Shown: positions 34,070 through 46,030 of the stretch, piece by piece | Position numbering within the stretch: the stretch's first letter is position 1 | Layout: each line of letters opens with the position of its first letter | Source of the DNA: Cephalotus follicularis | Taxonomy: Eukaryota > Streptophyta > Magnoliopsida > Oxalidales > Cephalotaceae | Length of the DNA: 64,000 nt | Reading direction: 5' to 3' | Assembly (NCBI GenBank): GCA_001972305.1 | Contig: BDDD01001620.1 | Location: 124,001-188,000, forward strand | Made by a program: the position numbers and the translations under genes | The notes under the pieces: model-generated | The model's database searches: none | What the model saw: the letters and a program-made list of their open reading frames with translations, nothing else | What the model was told of the DNA's origin: nothing

Positions 34070-34305
34070 GGTAAAATACCAAAAAAAAAAAACTGAGGTT
34101 ATAGAATACTAATACTTAACCCTTCTCATTTTATAAATAACGAACATTCCCCTTGAAGCAAAATTAAGTTAAATTCATTATCAATTTCTGTTTAACAGAT
34201 GAGATATTTAATACGCATTTGCCAACCTCATGGGTGTTCTTTATTTATGAAATAAGACGAGGTTAAGTATTAGTGCTCTATAACCTAAATAAAAAGTATT
34301 TTACC
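34070..34305. mobile_element. MITE with long terminal inverted repeats
   Basis: 236 bp that nearly fold on themselves. The left arm GGTAAAATAC ... GGTTATAGA, TACTAATACTTAACC and ATAAATA reappears inverted in the right arm, giving arms of about 80 bp with few mismatches. No target duplication was recognised, so the superfamily is open. Confidence 0.75.
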
Positions 34306-34493
34306 CATAGAAAAATAATAAAATCAAACATAATAAAGACTTGTTAAAGAATTGTATTAAAGAGACATAATAGTAATATGAAATAATTCCAACCATCATA
34401 TTTTAATCTACAATGAAAGTAGTATAAATTTTTAAGTTAAATACACCACAAAAGAGAAAAAGAAAATTCTTACTCATCAGACTATATGGTTAG

Positions 34494-35564
34494 TGTTAGC
34501 CCCTTAGGCTTGGAGGCGAGACGGCTAGCATGGGTTTGGGACCTGCACCTATGTTCTCCCAGGAGGCAATAGCATGAGAGAGGCATGCTACAATGAGGGA
34601 GGCGCATGTGGGACACTTTCATGAAGGATGGTTCAAGCATGGCGAGGCAAGTGCGCGCATCGTGCGCATCAGGCAGAGCATCGCGCGGTAGGTGCACACA
34701 TTGTGCAAGGTGTGGCACACATCATGCAGAGCAGTTCGAGCATTGCGCAAGGTGTGGCGCACATCATGCGGAGCAGTCCGAGCATTGTGAGAGGTATGGC
34801 GCACATCATGCGGAGCAGTCCGAGCATTGCCCGACAGGTGCACGCATAATACTGAACGTGGTGCGTAGCATGCTGGAGCAGTGCACATCATGTGGGAGTT
34901 GACTGAGCATTGGATGGCAGGTGCGCGCATCAGGCGGGACATGGTGCGCAGCATGCGGGAGGCAGCGCGCATCAGGCGAAGCACAACACGCACATAGTGC
35001 ACATCACACGACAAGTTGGGCGCAACACTTGGGCAGGCATGCGCAACTTGCGGAGCCATGATGCATGAAGGCAAGGACATGGAGGCAGGTTGAGTTAGTT
35101 GTTCTTATGTTTTAGCCTAAGCTTGCTGGCCACTAATGACTTAGTTATGTGTTGTAAGGCCAAGGAAAAACCATATGTACATGTAACAATTATGGGTGTC
35201 AATTGTAATGGTATGAGTGCCATGTGTCCCTAACAGTTAGGAGTGTTAAATGCTCAAGTGCATGGCTGCACTATAAATAGGCGAACCAGGCTGCTTTGCC
35301 AAGACATGTGTGAGAATTCTCAAAAGGCAAACAGTTGAGCGCTTGTACTCCTTTGTAAGCTCTTGGTGAAGTAATAAAGGTTGGGATATTTCCTGTAATT
35401 GTGTGTGAGTGTGCTTTTACTTGTTGTCGTATTCAAACAGTGAGTGTGTGTGCGTGTTAAGCCTCTAAATACTTGGGGCATTGCGTAAGTTGACTGAGAT
35501 TAAGCAGGAGTCTAGTGTCATCACAGGCGAAAATTTGTAGTGCGAATTTGACCCCGTGACAGTT
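34494..35564 (+). mobile_element. Solo LTR, 1071 bp, GTTAG target repeats
   Basis: Starts TGTTAGCCCC and ends CCCCGTGACA, flanked by GTTAG at 34489-34493 and 35565-35569. It has a TATA box (CTATAAATAG, 35271-35280) and an AATAAA signal (about 35373), the order U3-R-U5 on the plus strand. No primer site or coding part follows, so the rest of the element was lost by LTR-LTR recombination. The GACA end suggests Gypsy, but the lineage is uncertain. Confidence 0.85.
34710..34837 (+). repeat. 42-bp tandem repeat in the solo LTR
   Basis: Three copies starting at 34710, 34752 and 34794, each with GGCGCACATCATGCGGAGCA and GAGCATTG. Looser copies of the same words extend over about 34640-35050. Confidence 0.85.
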
Positions 35565-35569
35565 AGCAT

Positions 35570-38170
35570 AGTGTCTATCAATAACCAAACCAGAACTTGC
35601 AAGAATCAAATTCATTTTGCTTCATTTCCATTGTTTCTCGATTAATCAGTACTTCTGTTGAGGGCTGATAAAACCATTAAGTATATCACAATGGGTTGCT
35701 CATATTTTATCATTTGCCTGATTACAAATGCCTATACCATAGAGCACTGTAGGTTGCAGCAAAATGTCGTTTTGTACACTGTTATATTAGGGAGGGTATG
35801 TGAGATACAATGGTATGTGCAAATATAAATCTATTTAGTATATCAATTTACAAAATTATTTATCTATCTAAATTTTTACTATAATATGATATTATCCAAA
35901 GTATTTATATAAAAATTTATAATAAAAAAATCAATTTAATAAAGACTATCTGAGATATTCTCTTTAAAAAGAGATCCACAAATGAGTTAAATGCATTGTT
36001 GATTTATTTACTTATTTATCGGTTGAATGTTCAGATCAGCTCCGGTTCCTCATAAATTAATAATCCGTTGTCTGTTGAACCCCACTGCAACAACATGCCG
36101 CGTGAACATTAATTAGTGAACTAAAATTAACAATTAACTCCAAACTGACACTTTTAAAGATAAGAGCCTACTGCTGTTTTGCTACCTAATGCCGTGGCAG
36201 AACTATTAGATGGCTTTTCAACTCTTTGATAGAGTATTTATAAGTGGTAATTGCTTCCTTCAAATTCTTACCTAAATTCCTGGTACGTATGATAAATTAT
36301 AATTACTAGTAGTATGTACTAGGGATGCAATTTGCTCCGTTCTCATGAGCATTTTTCTGTACTGTTCGAAATGTAACGGAATTGACATAAAGAATCGAGA
36401 GCGAGGTGGAGGGGTGACAAATATATTTTAAATTCATCTATACATAAAATTATTTATATATATTTGCATTTATATAAAAAATTGACTTCATTACACGTCG
36501 TCCCTTACTATGTTCAGATCATATATGAACGTGAAAAATATCTAATCTGTTTCCAATCTTTAAAAGGTTAGATGAATTTAATCATTTTTTAAAGTTCATG
36601 CGTGAATTTTATCTTATTCGTACTTCGGATATTATTTGAGTTAAATTCTTAGATCATATAAAGAAAATAAAATTTTATTCGATTATTACTTGAGTTAAGT
36701 TCTTAGATCATATAAAAAAAATACAATTTTATTTCTCTTTGCTTTTTATCTCTCGTTCAGTTATTCATATAAGAATTTTTCTTAATTAGATTAAGTGTTT
36801 TACTTATGATTGGTTTGGTTAGTATCGTGCCTGTATGACACTACTTCCATGCTTTCCTTATATCATTAGAATATAACTCTTTAATTATTCAGTAGCGAAA
36901 TATTAATTTATCATCCCTAAAATAGTCGGTTTTAATTTTATTTACAAATGTAAGTATAGTACAATTAACGCATTCAATTTTCATAGTCACCATTTCATGA
37001 TTCGAAATTGTGACTTTGATGAATGAATTGATAGTATTTTAACAAGTTAAAGAGATAATTTAACATCAGTTTAATCATATATATTGCTCCAGGGAAGAGA
37101 AAAAAAAAAAAAAACAAGTCCCTGTATAGCAATGGTTGATTGATCATAAAAGTCAAAACTCAAAATGCAAATCAAACAAGTGGATGGCCTACAAGGCTCT
37201 CTGCTCGGCGCAATTCATGAATATACGCATTGCTAAATTAAGCACCCAAAAGTAGCAACATCGGATGGACCCCGTCAGTGGATACGTTGAGAGATCAGAT
37301 CAGGTATAGAGAGACGCGCCCCCGTCATATCTAAAGAACCAAAAAGTCATAATGGATAGATAGTGGGTTGGCCGTTTGACGGATAGGGTAAGCTAGAGTA
37401 GTTGGGGGTCCACATGTCATAAGCACGTGGCATGGTCTGCAAATAGTGAAAACCTGAGCACATGAATCCATGTTTAACTGCCAAATCTATGATGACGGAT
37501 GCGTTGCAGGTCAGTGTTGTGTTAGGATAATATGCCATTTGATTGATGAGTTTGTTTTTTGTTTTTGTGTGATTCTCCAGCTTTTTCTCCTCTGTTTTTC
37601 CTTTTATATATATATATATATATATATAATGTTATCGTAATATATAATTCATATACTTTTTATCGTATATATTTATTAAAGACATTTGTTTTTTTTATAA
37701 AACATAGGTGAACAAACTATGATTCATTTTATAAAATAAAAAAAAGAGTATCGATATATAAAAAAGTACTATTTTATATAGATGGGTCGGTATAGGACCT
37801 CGGTTGTTAGGAAATTTGGATACCAACCTTACCCCAGCCCTTGAAATCATCTTCTTTGTTCTACGTGGTATTTATATACACTGTTTCAAGGGATTGACCT
37901 GTCGAATATTATCATATATACCAAATAATACTTTTTGGCGTTATTGATTCTCATATTTACAGTAACTAGTTTGAGTTTCAGATAGAGATGACCCGTATCA
38001 CTTATATACTAATATCGTCATAACCCGGATCCATATCATCTTGACTTCATTTTCTATTTTTCTTTTATTAAAGAAATATTATTGGAGTTCATCTTAATGT
38101 TTTATTTTTGTGGGTATTATTTAGTTAAAAATATAAAATCTTTGATAGTTAAACGCCTTGATTTTTTAAA
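35570..38170. other. AT-rich spacer
   Basis: 2.6 kb with no convincing gene. It holds a (TA)n run near 37605-37628 and a 63-codon minus-strand frame (37347-37538) of unknown meaning. Confidence 0.6.
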
Positions 38171-38175
38171 GTAAC

Positions 38176-38822
38176 TGTTGATGCAGAAATCCTTCCGTCA
38201 ACAGTACCTCACGTGTAAGGGCTTAATTTGTTTAGAGGAGAAGCGGGAATCTGTCCGAGAAAGGGTGTTTAGTGATAACTTATGATCCCTGCACAAGCAA
38301 GAGAAAAATGTAGAAGGTCCAGGAGGTGGTACTCCCGGGGACACTCCGACGCTCAAGTTAGCAGTTGTACAGAGAGTAATCAGGTTCTTTATGTGCTAGA
38401 AAAATGGCTGACCCTTGTATTGACTGTTGAACTGGTATTTATAGGAATGTCTGTGATTGATGAGCGTCCCATCAGGAGTTGGCTGCCCCTAGGGAGAAGA
38501 CGTCAGTGGCCCTGACATTTCCCTTGGTCTCCTCCCCATTTGGTGTCCATAGCCGCAAGCCCATTAAGGGATTGGAGGGTTGTGGCGGCTTGTCAGTCTC
38601 TTTCCTCACACTGATGTGACGGGGTGTCAGCCTATCTGTGTGGCTGCGCGGGCGTGCAAGACTGGCTTCCTGGCCTGTGTGGCGTGTCAGACTATCTGGG
38701 AGACCTTTTCCTTGATTGATGACAAGACGTATACCCCATGCTCTCATTCCCTGGGAGGACAGCTGTTGTCCTCCTCTCCTGACACGTGTCATTAGGCTTA
38801 TAAGGGATTTTTCCCCATATAA
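38176..38822 (-). repeat. Element B 3' LTR
   Basis: 647 bp starting TGTTGATGCAG. TATA box on the minus strand is near 38436-38444 and the conserved leader box at 38317-38360. A PPT (minus strand GGACCAGGGGGG) adjoins at about 38823-38840. Confidence 0.93.
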
Positions 38823-38940
38823 TACACCCCCCTGGTCCTAATTCTCTGGCCGTGGCAGAGGAGGGGGAGCAGAGTTGAAGAAACGGGACCGGGATTGTTC
38901 CCCGGGGGAAGATCTCCCGCGGGTCGACTAGCGGAACTTG

Positions 38941-39310
38941 CCTGGGCTGACCAGGTGAAGGGGAGAGACCCCTGCCTGGGCTGACCAGGTGAAGGGAGGA
39001 GACCGGGCTGGGGACCCCTCCTGGGCTGGCGTGCGGAACCTGCCTGGGTTGACCAGGTGAAGGGAGGAGACCGGGCTGAGGACCCCTCCTGGGCTAGCGT
39101 GCAGAACCTGCCTGGGCTGACCAAGTGAGGGGAGCGGACTGGGCTGAGGACCCCTCCTGGGCTGGCGTGCTGAGCCTACCTGGGTTGACCAGGTGAAGGG
39201 GAGGAGACCGGGCTGGGCACCCCTCTTGGGCCAGCGTGCAGAACCTGCCTGGGCTGACCAGGTGAGGGGAGCAGACCGGGCTGAGGACCCCTCATGGGCT
39301 GGCGTGAAGG
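38941..39310 (+). repeat. 68-bp tandem array, element B
   Basis: Copies of CCTGGGCTGACCAGGTGAAG plus a GACCGGGCTGGGGACCCCTC tail start near 38974, 39043, 39111, 39179 and 39248, after a partial copy at 38941. It lies just inside the 3' LTR. Tandem arrays here are a known habit of Tat elements. Confidence 0.9.
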
Positions 39311-39464
39311 ACCTTGCTAGGTTCCTGTGTTAGGTGAACTAGGTCCAAGTCTAGCAAACTACCCCAACCGTCAACAAAGTAGGGTGTGACAGGTGTCGAC
39401 TCGAGCCACCCCTCTTCACTTAATGCTCATCATCGCGCCGTTAATTTCGGATGCCTGACGCTTC

Positions 39465-39610
39465 GATGCCTGCGCAAGTCCCTTCGAGACCTTAAATGCT
39501 TGACGTCTCGATGCCTGCGCGTGTCCCTTCGAGACCTTAAATGCTTGACGTCTCAATGCCTGCGCGTGTCCCTTCAAGATCTTAAATGCTTGACGTTTCG
39601 ATGCCAGCGC
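39465..39610 (+). repeat. 45-bp tandem array, element B
   Basis: Units with GATGCCTGCGCGTGTCCCTT start at 39465, 39510, 39555 and 39600, an exact 45-bp period. Element C has only about one unit at the same place. Confidence 0.9.
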
Positions 39611-39710
39611 ATGACCCCTCGTTAACCACCCCCGAACTGACAGGGGGATCTCCACCCTTGATGGTCCATGGGATCCACAGTCCCGATTCGCCCTGGGGGC
39701 CTTTAAATAC

Positions 39711-39720
39711 CCCTTCCTTC
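39711..39720 (+). promoter_or_regulatory. TATA-like box of the element B aORF unit
   Basis: CTTTAAATAC, 156 bp upstream of the aORF start codon. Element C keeps it at the same relative place. It faces against the element's own promoter. Confidence 0.55.
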
Positions 39721-39866
39721 TCCAAGGGTTCTCTTTACGCATTTTCAAACCCTAAGAGCTATAGAGAGAGAAAGAAAAAGCTTTTGACCTTCAAACCTTC
39801 AACCTTCATCTTCCCTCTAACGCAAGAACTAAGGTGAGCCCACACATTCTCTTGTTTAAACCATCC

Positions 39867-42574
39867 ATGACCACCTCGTCCTCCTCGTCCTCTCTCTCTG
39901 GCAACCCTATGGCGAGAACGAAGCAAACAAAAAGACTCCTCAGGGGCCCTGAAGCGGTTGCCCGTGCGTCCACGGGAGTAACAGTGGCTGTCCGCCCCCT
40001 AGATATGGAGGTGGAGATGGGGGCCTCCGCCGCTGGGAATCCCAACGTTGAGGCCACCGGGGCCGGAGTCTAGGTCTTCCGGGCGGACTTTGAAGAGTCC
40101 ACCATGCACTCACACAAACTGGCGCAGCTGGCCAAGGAGTACGCCATCCCTGGCGAGCTGGACTTGGAGATCCCAGCTGACCCTCGGTCTGCTACCATGA
40201 GCCAGCCGGGGTATTTCGTGGTGTTCCAGGACGCCTTGGAGCACGGACTGAGGCTCCCCCTGCCTCCGTTCGCTATCACCGTCCTCAGGCATTACCAGAT
40301 CCACCCCTCTATGCTGCAAGCTCAGTCCTGGGGGTTTATCCTGGGGTTCCTCGTGCGGTGCCTTGAAGCGGGGGCGGTGCCCACCATTGGATTGTTCAAG
40401 GAGTTCCATACCGTGGCTCCTACTCCGAAGAAGCGCGGCTTCCACTTCAAGTCGGGTGTGAGCTGCCCGAAACTGCTGGAAGAGAACACCAAGTCAGTCA
40501 AGCACTGGAGGAAGAAGTACTTCTTGATCAAGAACATCCCTGGCTTCACGCCCTGCCCTTGGGCTGACTCGCTGGACATCGGGCGCCTGAACTAGAGGTC
40601 TTTCCTGACCAGGGAGGAGGCAGCGGATTTGAGGAGGCTCTCGGCTCTTGAGCCAGAGTACGTGCTGAAGGTCGTATCCGAGGACCGTCTGCGGAGGTAC
40701 GGGCTGAGCATGTCTGTGGGCCACAGGGCTAGGCTGGAGCTGGAGGCCGAGGAAGGACCCGTGGGGGCGCAGGGAGAGAGAGAGCGAGACGGTCATGGCG
40801 GAGCTGCTTCCTCCGCGGCCCCGCAAGGAGAGAGCCGTACTATGCTTTCTCTAGGGCTAGTTTATTTTTATGTATGTGCTAACCCTTTCTCTTTCACCGT
40901 CTCTAACTGTTTCTTTCTTTGTCTGCGCAGGGATGGCACGCCAGGACTCCGCTATTGACCTACTCAGGGCTGGGCGCGAGCAGGCCCGCTCTGAGGACCC
41001 AGAGACGCAGAGGAGGGACGCCGAATGGAGGTGGAGGGCCCTGGAGAAGTCGCGGAGGGCGACAGAGAGGAGGGCGGCTAGGAAGGCCGAGGCCAGGGCA
41101 AGGCTAGAGGAGTTACCCCAAACCATATCTGTGGAGGCCAGGGCGGCCAGTGATGCTGAGGAGAGGAAGGCTAGGGAAGCAAGGGCGGCGGCAGCCAGGG
41201 AGGCCAGGGCCGTGGCGGCCTTGGCTGTGAAGGAAAGTGAGGCCAGTGCTGCGAGGGCCCGGGCAGCCAAGGAGGTGTGTGCCGCTGAGGCGGTGCAGAA
41301 CGCTGAGGCGATAGCTGCTGAAGGGGCCGCAGCTGCCCGAGAAGTCCCGGACCCCTCCGCCAGGGAGCCCATATCTGACGGGGAGCTGGGTCATCCCACG
41401 AAGAGGCCACGGACAGAGAAAGGGAAGGCCCCCGCAGGCGAGGCCGTTGAACGCCGCCTGTGCGATCCCGACCATCCCTATCCCGCCGCGGAGCTCGGGA
41501 AGGTGAGGGATATTATGGGAGAGCTTGGGCGTGCTGGGGTGTGCCTGAGGACGTCGGGGGTCGTTACGGAGCTGGGCCGGGCAGGCATGTTCCCTTACGA
41601 GGCGGGGATGAGGGAGGAGTGGACGGTTGGCCAGCTTTGGACCAACCTCTTCCAGTGCTGCGAACGGGTAAGCCCACCTGTCTTCGACCTTCTTCTTTGA
41701 AATTGAATCTTTTTGTTGAACCTATATTGACGCGTTCTCTTTTCCACAGGCTATGGTCAACGCCCATCTCTTGATGAAGAAGACCGACCAGGAGTCCAGC
41801 CTGAACGAGCAGCTGGGGGCCGAGAACGCCGAGCTGGGCAGATCTCTGGCCGCGGCTCGCGCCCAACTGGAGGAGCTACTGGGGGCCCAGGAAAAGCTGG
41901 CGGCTGAGAAGGAGGAGGCCAAGCAGGAGGCCCATAGGGAAAGGGGGCTTAAGATTACCCTGGAGGAGCAGAGGGACAGGCTCGACGGCAGGGTGGAGGC
42001 TCTGAGTAGCCAGTTGGCCAAGTGTCAAGAGCTCAGAGATGCCAGGGTCAGGGCCACCGCAGAGAGGGCTGTCCTGGACTTCAAGGCCTCGGCGGAGTAC
42101 CGGGATGCAATGGACCAAGCCGTGGAGCTCTACAAGGCCTCTGAGGACTTCAACCGCGAGGTCCTGAAGAAATCCTCAGCCAACTTTCGCCGGGGGTACT
42201 ACACCTGCCGGAATATGGTGGACTGCTTTCCGGACCTCCCGATGGGGTCCTTCGTCTGTGGCCCTTCCGTAGCAGAGTACAACTTCATTCCGGAGGGCAT
42301 CGAAGAGGCCGAGGACGAGGCCTTCAAAGCCTTTGATGAGGAGCAGAGTCAAGCTCAGGGTCCTCACTGGTCACCCAACGGTCACGACATTGTCCCATTC
42401 GATGCATCCGTCGAGGAAGCCTTTGATGCTGAGCCCCTCTCGCGCATCATTGCCGAGGAGTCCGCCCCGGCACGGTCGGTCGAGGATGATCCAGCTCCCC
42501 CTCCCCCAACGGAAGAAGATGACCCTCCTCCCCCTCCGCCGATAGTGGACATCCCCTCAGGGGACGAGGCCTAG
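39867..42574 (+). pseudogene. Element B opposite-strand gene unit (aORF)
   Basis: It starts at ATG 39867 (MTTSSSSSSLSGNPM). The N-terminal part has the layout of the putative gypsy-type transposon family (Transposase_28-like): YFVVFQDALEHGLRLPLPPF, ITVLRHYQIHPSMLQAQSWG. The middle is an Ala/Arg/Glu-rich helical stretch (about 40935-41340) and a basic KRPRTEKGKAP segment that could be a nuclear signal. After an intron-like 41668-41749 comes a coiled coil, then NFRRGYYTCRNMVDCFPDLP and an acidic/proline-rich tail ending at 42574. A further acceptor-like signal is at 40930. Extra opposite-strand ORFs are known from Tat elements; function unknown. It is broken by a few changes. Confidence 0.75.
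41668..41749 (+). other. Intron-like segment in the element B aORF
   Basis: 82 bp, GTAAGC ... CTTTTCCACAG, T-rich inside. Element C has the matching 79-bp segment (56819-56897) with the same ends, so the signals are shared. Confidence 0.65.
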
Positions 42575-43040
42575 CATAGCCCTCCCTTTTTTTGTATTTA
42601 GCTTTGCCTTGTAACTTTTTCCTTTTTCTGCCTTGTAATTTTGATTTATCAATACAATGAAGTGTTTTTACATTTAACTTGTCCATTTCGTTTATTTGCC
42701 TTTAACAATTCACAAAGCACTTAGGAAGCATCGCGCTCCCTGGCCCCGGACTCTGCCAGCCTTGCGCGCGGTGCTTGCGCTTCTCCCGGGTCTGCACTGT
42801 CCCCTTATGGCAGTTGAATGCAAACAACACCACAATCCTATGACTTGACACGTTCGATCACTTAGGTTTTGTCGTCCTCTTAGGATGATGAAGTGTAAAT
42901 AGTATAACAGTCTATGAACTTTGATCGCCCAAGCTTGGTAGTCCCCTTGGGACACCTCGTTTTAAAGGTGCTTAGGCAAAAAAGACTTAGCCTGTGCAGG
43001 CTCTGTCGCGTTCGTAGACTAAGCTTCTGCTCTGCCCGGG

Positions 43041-43240
43041 CAAGTTCCTATGGGTTTGCCGCACAGGTTGTCGTCTGACTCAGCAAGTCGCGAGCCAGGT
43101 TGTCTGAGCTCGCAGTCCACGCAGAGACCCTTGTATTAAAGCGCTCAGTACAACGAACTTGATCGTTGCGAGTTCCCATGGATTCGCCTCTAAAGACACG
43201 ACTTCAGGTCCGGTCACGCAAGTTCCTGTGGGATTGCTGA
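43041..43240. repeat. Element B: three spaced palindromic motifs
   Basis: AAGTTCCCATGGGTTTGCC-like motifs start near 43041, 43169 and 43219 (spacing 128 and 50). Related CTCCCTGGGGGGTC and CCCCCGGGGGAGG palindromes follow at 43250-43310. Confidence 0.75.
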
Positions 43241-43452
43241 CCGGGGGATGCTCCCTGGGGGGTCTTATTGTTTCTTTGGGAGTCTTCACGTGATCCCCCG
43301 GGGGAGGCTTTTTATTGGGTGCTCCGCTGGGGAGCTTGGGTCAGTCGGCCATAAGCTGGGGTCTGGTAGAGCCCTCGGGAGTCGGTGCCAAGGCGCAGGC
43401 GCGGGCTTTACGCAGGAGTAAGAGGCTTGGCCTAGTTTTGGTCGTGCTCCCG

Positions 43453-46030
43453 TGTCACACCCGTTCCCTGTAATAACCAATATCCTACCGAGAACGGATA
43501 TGACGTTCCACATGACAACTTCCTTTCGGAAGTCACCATATGGATTTTTATAACTTAAAAATCGCTTCAAGACTTTCCAAAATTATTCATAAAATTTGAC
43601 TTTTCCAAAACTTTGAAAATTTTTCTAACTTTTAAATTTTTACGAAAATCGGGCATGTAGTATCCGTTTATCGGACTATGCCCCCTGTAAAGAAAAACAC
43701 ATTTTATAAACACACTCCCGAAGGAGGAATCAACAGGTTATAATGGGGCTCAGCCCTCAGCAAACCACATTTTAAAGTAGTAAACATGGGTTGGGCTTAG
43801 CCTCAACCATTTCAACAAGCAATAAAAGTAAATCTATAGGGCTCGCCCCTTTTAAAAGCAAAACCATAAAAGAAAACTTTTATATAAAAACATAAGTAAA
43901 TGCATGAATTAGGATAAAATTTCCGTTGAACAAGCTCAAAGCTCGGGACTTCCCAAGTACAATAAAATATCATGAATACGAATATGATCAACAATCATGA
44001 AAAGTTCGACAGCACGACTTCAATGAAATAACCAATGGCTCAACAAGGAAGTCCATTGAACAAATATCATGCTCAAGACACCAAATCAAATACATGAGAG
44101 TCTCAATAATCAAAGTATCAAGATATCAAAACTCAAAGATACGATCGTAATACAAATATCAAACATCAAAATCAAATATGTGCCCAGAAGTAATAATAAT
44201 ATGAGAGGATGCTGGTACCAATCATAGCACTGTCTCATACCTGCCGCCAAATCACATGGCAATACAATCTGCTCTACCGCCAAATCACATGGCATCATAT
44301 CATATGACCGCTAGATCCCATGACGTCATAATACAACTGCTGCAGCAATAATATAGGACAATAGGCTACAAGATGTGTACATCATCCTTCATACACCGGT
44401 GCAGAGTGCCTATGGTAAACATAACATACATACCTCGACCGATGGGACGTCGTTATTTCACGGATCTACCCTCGTCGGAATCACATCACAGAACCTCGAC
44501 CGAGGGGACGTCGTGTACCACACGGATCTGCCCTCGTCGGAATCACATATCACAACCTCGACCGAGGGGACGTCGTGTACCACACGGATCTGCCCTCGTC
44601 GGAAATCACATAGCCAATATGGTCAAATGGATGAGGGACGGAGCGTCGGCTGCACTCACACTCAGCATACCATCATAGACAATAGTATGCCGCAGATCCA
44701 GGTATGGAACCCGGGGGCAGTTCCCACATAGCATCCTATCATAGACCAATGGGCATACTAAGGAGAGTTGATCGTCGAACGTACCCTCACCATTGACCGG
44801 TAATACATATCAGAAATCTCGGTACCCAGCATCAGAATATAACATAGTATCATGACATGTCACAATATCACAAATGTGAGAAGGTGACCAAGTCACCCAG
44901 AACATCGAGCATACACCCGCTCGGAAACCATATCACAAATAACATGCTCAACACAAGACATACGGGATTGCAAATCCCAATCGAATCATAACACATCATG
45001 GAACATAAATGGGCACATGAATGTATAAGAATCTTAAGGATAAATAAAGATAGGGAGGAAATGTCCCACTCACGGATATCTCAACAAAACACAGAGAAAG
45101 TGACATTGTCACCAGAGTCAGAAATAATCATTTAGTTCACAACAATGATGTCACAATCACATTATCGTACTTTCCAAAAATCATTAGGTATAAATCAAGA
45201 ATGTCAAGAGCAGTAGCTCAAGTATAACAATACGGAGTTAGAAGAAACAAATATATCTCCGCAAGAGACCAAACGGATATAACAATAACAATAACAATAA
45301 TGATATATGTTCACAGGAGCCAATGCGGATATAACAACAAGGAGACAAAATGAATATACAATCAATCGAAATATACCGATAAAGGGTTCAAGCAAACGAT
45401 TCGGAAATTGATTCAAATTAAACTATCAATAAGGGATTCCAAGAGAAATTATGGAATCAGCATATCACAAGCCATAAAAGTCAACAAACAGGATATCAAC
45501 AAGCTTAGGATATCAACAATTCAGAATCGACAAATAGGCTATCAACAAATCATATGAATCGACAAGCTGTGGCATTTAAAAATCACAATAGAGGCAATAA
45601 AGGCATATATTAATCATCAACGAATTTCAAAGTCAATAAGATAAAGGAAGGAGATGTTCTACTCACAACATCAGAGCCGATACTTTCACGAACTAACCCC
45701 TTGAAGCTTTGAATCGACTATCGGGTTCTCATCATCGTTTCGAAACTCTAACAACCGTCACTCTGCATAAACAACACATATCCGTTACCTCTTACACATA
45801 CGTAACTAACACTGTGAGTCACTGGAGGTTTGGCCAATTTTCGGTCAACCTGCCAAAGTTTCGACGACACCTAAAACAACCCCTAAAACCACTGATCAAC
45901 TCACATTACTGATCGAAACTCACGGCGACACGCCCGGGAACGGGCAGATAATAACAATAATAACAATCACAATTAATACTATGCTTACGTCATGCAAGAC
46001 GACCTCGTAAAAGTGACACGGGGTGTCACA
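43453..46030 (-). mobile_element. Element E: 2.58 kb solo LTR inside element B
   Basis: Starts TGTCACACCC and ends GGGTGTCACA, flanked by TCCCG at 43448-43452 and 46031-46035. Element C shows the empty site. No gag, pol, primer site or second LTR was found inside, so a solo LTR is the simplest reading. It shares a stem-forming phrase and the minus-strand start TGTRACACCCCG with the remnant at 4291-8303. The exact target repeat and the nesting show it came after element B. Confidence 0.8.
44433..44615 (+). repeat. 61-bp tandem repeat in solo LTR E
   Basis: Three units starting at 44433, 44494 and 44556, each with CCTCGACCGAGGGGACGTCG and ACGGATCTGCCCTCGTCGGA. The last two are nearly identical. 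Confidence 0.9.

Noticed and set aside
37347-37538. 63-codon minus-strand ORF as a gene fragment
   Set aside because: No family recognised, no splice or promoter support, next to a (TA)n run.
39867-42574. aORF as a wholly new host gene family
   Set aside because: It recurs in B and C (and in short form in A) at the same place and fits the known opposite-strand ORF class of plant Tat elements, so it is an element part, not a host gene.
43453-46030. DNA transposon, because of inverted-looking ends
   Set aside because: TG/CA ends, a 5-bp target repeat and kinship with the LTR-like copies at 4.3-8.3 kb fit a solo LTR better.
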